Assembly: GCA_943787725.1 (NCBI GenBank)
Contig: CALSNM010000022.1
Location: 1 to 64,000 of the forward strand
Source of the DNA: an uncultured Flavobacteriales bacterium
GTDB taxonomy: Bacteria; Bacteroidota; Bacteroidia; Flavobacteriales_D; Parvicellaceae
DNA: 64,000 nucleotides
Direction of reading: 5' to 3'
Under the pieces are notes generated by a model. That model ran no database searches. It was not told the DNA's origin and saw only the letters and a program-made list of their open reading frames with translations. Numbering within the stretch: position 1 is the stretch's first letter; the number at the start of each line of letters is the position of its first letter. Positions 59,816 to 64,000 of this stretch are shown piece by piece. The position numbers and the translations under genes are program-made.

Positions 59816-61066
59816 TTAGATAGCTTCCAAAGCTTGTTCTACATCCCAAATAATATCCTTGGAATTTTCAACCCCAACTGACAAACGCACCAGTTTATCC
59901 GTTATTGACAACCTTTTCCTTACATCCGCTTCTATATCAACATGGGTCATTGTTGCAGGGTGTTCTGCTAAACTTTCTGTACTCCCTAAACTAACAGCCA
60001 GCTTTATTAATTTTAAACTATTTAAAAATTTAAAAGCTTCTTTTTCTCCACCTTTCACGTCAAAAGCGATCATCGCCCCTGCTGCTTTGTATTGTTTTTT
60101 AAACAAAGCCGTTTTATTCGGGTCATTATCGTCATCAATAAAACCTAAATAATATACTTTTTCTACCTTGGGATGTTGCTTTAGGAATTCCGCAACATGT
60201 TTTGCATTTTCGGCTTGTTGATCCATTCGAACTTTTAACGTTTCTAAACTCCTCATCAATAACCAGCCTGTCCAGGGTCCAGCCATATTACCTAAAAAGG
60301 TGCGCAAACCTTTTATTCTCCCTATCAACTCTTTCGAACCAAGACAAGCTCCAGCTATAACATCACTATGACCGCCAATGTATTTTGTTGCCGAATATAA
60401 CACGATATCTGCTCCATGCTCTAGGGGATGCTGCCATAATGGCCCCATATAGGTATTATCAACAGAAACAATTACTTTTTCTTCTTGCGAAGAAAGCTCT
60501 CTGGCAATATCACTGCACATTTCAATATCGAAAAGTGCATTGGTTGGGTTTGCCGGAGTTTCAATGTGAATCATTGCTAATTTATGTCCCGATTCCTTTA
60601 CCAATTCAATAATTTCATCCTTATTCATATCAGAATTAAATCCTATTGAATGAATTCCCATTTTCTCTAAAAAATGATTTACAAAGTGATCGGTTCCACC
60701 GTATAAGGGTCTTCCACATAAAATTAAATCCCCTGGTTTTAGAAATTCCATCATTGCTGTTGAAATTGCCGACATTCCACTTTCAAATACAGCACAGTCC
60801 TCTGCTTTATCCCATAAGCACAATCTGTTTTCGAGAATCTCTAAATCTGGATTATTCAAACGACTATAGATAAGCCCCAGCTCCTCTTCTTTTTCTTTTT
60901 CCCTTATTCCATATGCCACTTCGAAAAAAGCTTTACCCTCCTCTGCGTTCTTGAATACGAAAGTTGAGGTTTGAAAAATCGGACACTTAATTGCACCTTC
61001 TGATAATTCTGGTTTATAACCGTGACTCATCATTAAACTTTCTGGGCTCATATTTTTGTAATCCAT
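59816..61066 (-). CDS. Trans-sulfuration PLP enzyme (methionine gamma-lyase type)
   Basis: This 416-residue protein is a Cys/Met metabolism PLP enzyme. The PLP lysine is in LYSATKYIGGHSDVIAG. The N-terminus has FQTSTFVFKNAEEG and YSRLNNPDLEILENRL. SLGSTESLAEHPATMTH is near the end. Family members include cystathionine gamma-synthase, cystathionine gamma-lyase and methionine gamma-lyase; length and motifs slightly favour the lyases, but this is not decisive. It is divergent from an Lrp/AsnC gene across 162 bases, which suggests regulation by that protein and by amino-acid supply. Confidence 0.88.
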   Translation of the reverse strand: MDYKNMSPESLMMSHGYKPELSEGAIKCPIFQTSTFVFKNAEEGKAFFEVAYGIREKEKEEELGLIYSRLNNPDLEILENRLCLWDKAEDCAVFESGMSAISTAMMEFLKPGDLILCGRPLYGGTDHFVNHFLEKMGIHSIGFNSDMNKDEIIELVKESGHKLAMIHIETPANPTNALFDIEMCSDIARELSSQEEKVIVSVDNTYMGPLWQHPLEHGADIVLYSATKYIGGHSDVIAGACLGSKELIGRIKGLRTFLGNMAGPWTGWLLMRSLETLKVRMDQQAENAKHVAEFLKQHPKVEKVYYLGFIDDDNDPNKTALFKKQYKAAGAMIAFDVKGGEKEAFKFLNSLKLIKLAVSLGSTESLAEHPATMTHVDIEADVRKRLSITDKLVRLSVGVENSKDIIWDVEQALEAI

Positions 61067-61110
61067 AACTTAATTTTTAGTTTTTTCAAGCAGCAAAACT
61101 ACACATTAAA

Positions 61111-61129
61111 GATTATTTAATTAATTTAA
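61111..61129. promoter_or_regulatory. Direct-repeat element, copy 1 (candidate Lrp operator)
   Basis: GATTATTTAATTAATTTAA occurs here and again, identically, at 61173. It lies in the divergent intergenic region, 45 bases from the trans-sulfuration gene start. Confidence 0.5.
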
Positions 61130-61172
61130 AACAATAAATTAGAAAATTATACTGTGAAAATATATTTTACCG

Positions 61173-61191
61173 GATTATTTAATTAATTTAA
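61173..61191. promoter_or_regulatory. Direct-repeat element, copy 2 (candidate Lrp operator)
   Basis: This is the same 19-bp element as at 61111, with a start-to-start distance of 62 bases, about six turns. Here the edges extend to GGATTA and TAATCC (61172-61194), an inverted repeat, as expected for a dimeric regulator. Confidence 0.5.
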
Positions 61192-61228
61192 TCCTTTATT
61201 TTGAAAATAGAACAGAAAAATAAACTAT

Positions 61229-61693
61229 ATGGCACTTGACAAAATTGACGTATCTCTTCTAAATTTGTTGCAGAGCAACACAAAACTTAATACAAAAGAA
61301 CTGGCTCAAAAAGTTGGGTTATCCATTACTCCAACCTACGAAAGAATCAAACGATTGGAAAAAGAAGGATACATTAAACAATATGTTGCGATTTTGGATA
61401 GAAAATTAATCGATAAAAATTTGATGGGGATATCATTTGTTTCATTGATATTACATTCAAGAGATATGCAAATTGAATTTGAAAAATCTGTGATAGAGTA
61501 CCCAGAAATTATTGAATGTTTTCATGTTACTGGAAGTTATGACTACCAATTAAAAGTAGTTGTTTCAGACATGGAAGAATATCAACTTTTTATTAAAAAT
61601 AAACTATCATCAATCAACAATATTGCTAATGTTCAAAGTTCTTTTGTAATGAGTTCATTAAAAGATACAACTGCAATTCCTATTATTGCCTAA
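61229..61693 (+). CDS. Lrp/AsnC family transcriptional regulator
   Basis: This 154-residue protein has the family layout. The N-terminal helix-turn-helix is DVSLLNLLQSNTKLNTKELA then VGLSITPTYERIKRLEKEG. The C-terminal RAM ligand-binding domain includes VTGSYDYQLKVVV. Such regulators bind amino acids and form octamers that wrap DNA. Two identical elements lie upstream (61111 and 61173), between it and the trans-sulfuration gene, so autoregulation and control of that gene are likely. Confidence 0.92.
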   Translation: MALDKIDVSLLNLLQSNTKLNTKELAQKVGLSITPTYERIKRLEKEGYIKQYVAILDRKLIDKNLMGISFVSLILHSRDMQIEFEKSVIEYPEIIECFHVTGSYDYQLKVVVSDMEEYQLFIKNKLSSINNIANVQSSFVMSSLKDTTAIPIIA

Positions 61694-61708
61694 TTTCTAA
61701 TGTAGAAT

Positions 61709-61990
61709 ATGCGCGTCATTTTATTGTTATTCATACTTGCCACCTATTCAACAGGAAATGCTTCTTCTGCAGATAGTCTTTCCAAAGGATCTTATCTAAT
61801 CATTGGAGACTCCGTATTTGTTAAAGATGGCGCTACTTGTCATGTTGATAATTTTGTAAATGGAAAATGTGAAATAGCAGAAAGTTGGTGGGATATAAAC
61901 TACCTAAATTTCTGGACTGGATTACTCATTCCATTTGCCTTTTTTGGCTACATAGTGATCGCGATAAAACAAAAAATAAACAAGAGCTGA
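61709..61990 (+). CDS. Small exported protein with a C-terminal membrane helix
   Basis: I do not recognise this 93-residue protein. It has a signal peptide (ending GNASSA). The short outer part contains two Cys residues (GATCHVDN and NGKCEIAES). A transmembrane helix (LNFWTGLLIPFAFFGYIVIAI) and a basic tail follow. It starts 15 bases after the regulator gene. Confidence 0.6.
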   Translation: MRVILLLFILATYSTGNASSADSLSKGSYLIIGDSVFVKDGATCHVDNFVNGKCEIAESWWDINYLNFWTGLLIPFAFFGYIVIAIKQKINKS

Positions 61991-62104
61991 ACTGAATAAT
62001 TTAAATTACCTGCAAGCAACATTACAATTGTTAATAAGTTAAAAATGATTTTGTAAAAACCGCCTCCATTTTTCGTTCTTTTATCCATGTAAAAATTACA
62101 TCCT

Positions 62105-63436
62105 ATGACCAAAAAAATGCAATCTAAAATATTTGTCCTTGACACGTCTGTAATTCTGCATGATCATAATGCTATAAACTGTTTTGATGAGCATGATGTT
62201 GCTATTCCGATTACGGTTATGGAAGAAATTGACACCTTTAAAAGAGGGAATGATTCCAAAAATTTTGCTGCAAGGGAGTTCATAAGACTACTTGATATTA
62301 TAAGTAAAGACAAAACTATTCAGGACTGGAATCCAATTAACGGAGGTAAATCTGGACGATTTAAACTCGTAATGGTTAATGCTGAACTGGAAATTGATGC
62401 TATAAAAGTGTTTGGTAAAACAAATGACAATAAAATATTGAATGCCGCTCTCACTCTAAAAACACAAGAACCTGATAGATCAATCACGATTGTATCTAAA
62501 GACATTAATCTTCGATTAAAAGCCAAAGCTTTGGGTATGCATGCCGAAGATTATTCCACAGACAAGGTGGATAAAGAAAGTGCCGGATATACTGGAAAAG
62601 TAATTTTAGAAAATGTAGATACAGAGGTAATTAATAAACTTTATAAAGAAGGTACACTGGAAGATACCAGCTTCATGCCGGACCCTCCTATTAACAATAG
62701 TTTTTACATATTGAAAAATGGAAAAACGTCTATCCTCTCTTTCTTTGATGGAGGTACGCAAGTTCTAGAAAGAGTAGAAAAAGAATATATCTATGGTATC
62801 AAGCCAAAAAATGCGGAGCAGACATTAGCCATCAGAGCTTTAATGGACCCAAACATAAAGCTTGTAACGTTGCAAGGTGTAGCAGGAACTGGTAAAACTT
62901 TACTTGCCCTAGCCAGCGCTATTGAACAACACAATTCTTACAATCAGATTGTATTAGCCAGACCAATTGTTCCATTAAGCAATAATGATATCGGATTTTT
63001 ACCTGGCAATGCGGAGGACAAGATAAACCCTTATATGCAACCTCTTTTTGACAATTTAAAATTCATCAAAAACCAATTTGGCCCAAATGAAAAGAAACAC
63101 AAAAAGATTGAAGAAATGGAAGAAGTTGGTAAGCTGTCAATTACAGCGCTAGCTTTTATTAGAGGTAGAAGTTTTTCTAATATGCTTTTCATTGTTGATG
63201 AAGCACAAAATCTTACTCCGCATGAAGTAAAAACTATTATTACGCGAGCAGGAGAAAACACTAAAATTGTATTTACCGGAGATATTTTTCAAATTGACAC
63301 ACCTTATCTGGATGATCAAAGTAATGGTATGTCCTATTTAATTGACAGGCTAAAAGGAAGTAATTTATTTGCTCACATTAGATTAGAAAAAGGTGAAAGG
63401 TCGGAGTTAGCAAATTTAGCTAATGAAATGCTATAA
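62105..63436 (+). CDS. PhoH family protein with PIN domain
   Basis: This 443-residue protein combines an N-terminal PIN ribonuclease domain (about 1-140, FVLDTSVILHD, with acidic residues in ITVMEEIDTFK) with a PhoH ATPase. The ATPase has Walker A GVAGTGKT, Walker B MLFIVDEAQNLTPHEV and VFTGDIFQID. PhoH2-type PIN-PhoH proteins act as RNA-unwinding ribonucleases. The cellular role in Bacteroidota is not settled. Confidence 0.93.
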   Translation: MTKKMQSKIFVLDTSVILHDHNAINCFDEHDVAIPITVMEEIDTFKRGNDSKNFAAREFIRLLDIISKDKTIQDWNPINGGKSGRFKLVMVNAELEIDAIKVFGKTNDNKILNAALTLKTQEPDRSITIVSKDINLRLKAKALGMHAEDYSTDKVDKESAGYTGKVILENVDTEVINKLYKEGTLEDTSFMPDPPINNSFYILKNGKTSILSFFDGGTQVLERVEKEYIYGIKPKNAEQTLAIRALMDPNIKLVTLQGVAGTGKTLLALASAIEQHNSYNQIVLARPIVPLSNNDIGFLPGNAEDKINPYMQPLFDNLKFIKNQFGPNEKKHKKIEEMEEVGKLSITALAFIRGRSFSNMLFIVDEAQNLTPHEVKTIITRAGENTKIVFTGDIFQIDTPYLDDQSNGMSYLIDRLKGSNLFAHIRLEKGERSELANLANEML

Positions 63437-63488
63437 CTTTTAGTAAAAAATATCGTAGTAAGTTAATATTACTTGTAAAAAACTCATC

Positions 63489-63825
63489 ATGTTTAAAGTT
63501 TTATCAATTAGCTTACTTCTTTTGCATTTCAGTAACTTTTCAAGGACAAAACCAAGGCACTGCTCTTGAAACCCCTCTAAACAGTGATAAATCTACTCTG
63601 AATACTCAACATAAATTTATTCTGGAGCAATCCAGAACTTATGTCAACAATAAAGTGGTTAAAATTGAATGGCTTGAAAAGTTTTACTCCAATGTAAAAG
63701 ACTCATTAGAATCAGCAAAACATGAGAGCTCTATTTTCGAAAAAGCTTACTACCGAAGAAATAAAAGTATCAAAAGATGCATTAAATCTGCTAAAGCGTT
63801 AAAGAAAGAATTAGAAATGTGTTAA
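63489..63825 (+). CDS. Small secreted protein with one frameshift
   Basis: No long frame covers it, but two pieces join. From ATG 63489: MFKVLSISLLLLHFS, a signal-like start. Then FQGQNQGTALETPLNSDKST, continuing to the end KALKKELEMC at 63825. A one-base shift near 63538 joins them; deleting one A gives HFSTFQG. The product is about 112 residues, helical and Lys/Glu/Ser-rich in its second half. I know no family. Confidence 0.5.
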
Positions 63826-64000
63826 TTCTGAAAAAGAAAACATTACTTTTTTGGATCAATTACCTCCAAAAGCTTTATAAAAAAATAGTTTGGATTAGCT
63901 ATTATAGCCTATTCTCATTCTTGTTATTCTTTCTCTTTAAATTTAAAAATAGTAACAAGGTGAACAAAAGAGACGCAAAGAAAAGCTTAAAGAAATTGAA
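63819..64000 (+). CDS. Partial ORF at the window edge
   Basis: From GTG 63819, overlapping the previous stop, an open frame runs off the end of the window. It encodes a hydrophobic helix (YYSLFSFLLFFLFKFK) and a basic tail (KRDAKKSLKKLK). Only about 60 codons are visible, so it may be a small membrane protein or a chance frame. Confidence 0.3.
   Translation, partial: MLILKKKTLLFWINYLQKLYKKIVWISYYSLFSFLLFFLFKFKNSNKVNKRDAKKSLKKL

Overview
The window looks like chromosomal DNA of a marine or aquatic Bacteroidota, most likely order Flavobacteriales. This rests on the low GC content, promoter boxes of the TAnnTTTG type, type IX secretion (T9SS) sorting domains, SprB-type repeats with a gliding-motility C-terminal domain, a full Bat (aerotolerance) operon, the trmD-rplS pair, and a SiaB/SiaC partner-switch pair. 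The family assignment (Crocinitomicaceae/Cryomorphaceae-like) is inference. I see no tRNA, rRNA, CRISPR array, insertion sequence or prophage.

Layout. 0-4 kb: recQ, a GreA/GreB-like factor and an acetyl-CoA C-acetyltransferase. 4-12 kb: a secreted DUF5060 glycoside hydrolase, mazG, a PagL-like lipid A deacylase with a DUF2807 lipoprotein, truA, cmk and siaB-siaC. 12.5-17.2 kb: a methyltransferase with a ZIP transporter, yebC, a large helical protein and a DUF2459 protein. 17.4-22.5 kb: a 1545-residue collagen-like adhesin preceded by a small T9SS protein. 22.8-26.1 kb: a carboxypeptidase-regulatory-domain protein and a TonB-dependent receptor. 26.3-36.1 kb: a phosphoribosyltransferase, then moxR, DUF58, a BatD-like gene, batA, batB, batC, batD, batE and nth. 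36.1-39.5 kb: an operon on the minus strand with a small Cys-rich protein, an outer-membrane beta-barrel, an MbnP-family lipoprotein and a MauG/MbnH-type di-heme peroxidase. 39.6-44 kb: rplS, trmD and a gliding-motility-type surface protein. 44.4-49.4 kb: mtaB, lgt, a secreted transglutaminase-like protein and a small secreted protein. 49.5-64 kb: purL, a polytopic membrane protein, an amidohydrolase, an MBL-fold hydrolase, a DEAD-box helicase, a cysteine desulfurase, an arginine-decarboxylase-like gene, a trans-sulfuration enzyme divergent from an Lrp/AsnC regulator, phoH and a partial end.

About twenty single-base frameshifts disrupt otherwise well-conserved genes (recQ, yebC, the TonB receptor, batB, batD, purL, the decarboxylase and several small genes). 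Many fall in short homopolymers and some hit genes expected to be essential in free-living cells, so I read them as assembly or sequencing errors rather than gene decay. Two genes are visible only after repairing such errors: a Cys-rich small protein at 39135-39523 and a small secreted protein at 63489-63825.

The most interesting material is the MbnP/MbnH-like operon with its hidden Cys-rich member (probable copper handling or oxidative protein modification), the collagen/YadA-head adhesin, a pair of identical 19-bp elements about six helical turns apart between the trans-sulfuration gene and its Lrp-type neighbour, an endonuclease III without iron-sulfur ligands, and two genes whose promoter boxes sit so close to their GTG codons that they may be translated from leaderless mRNA.
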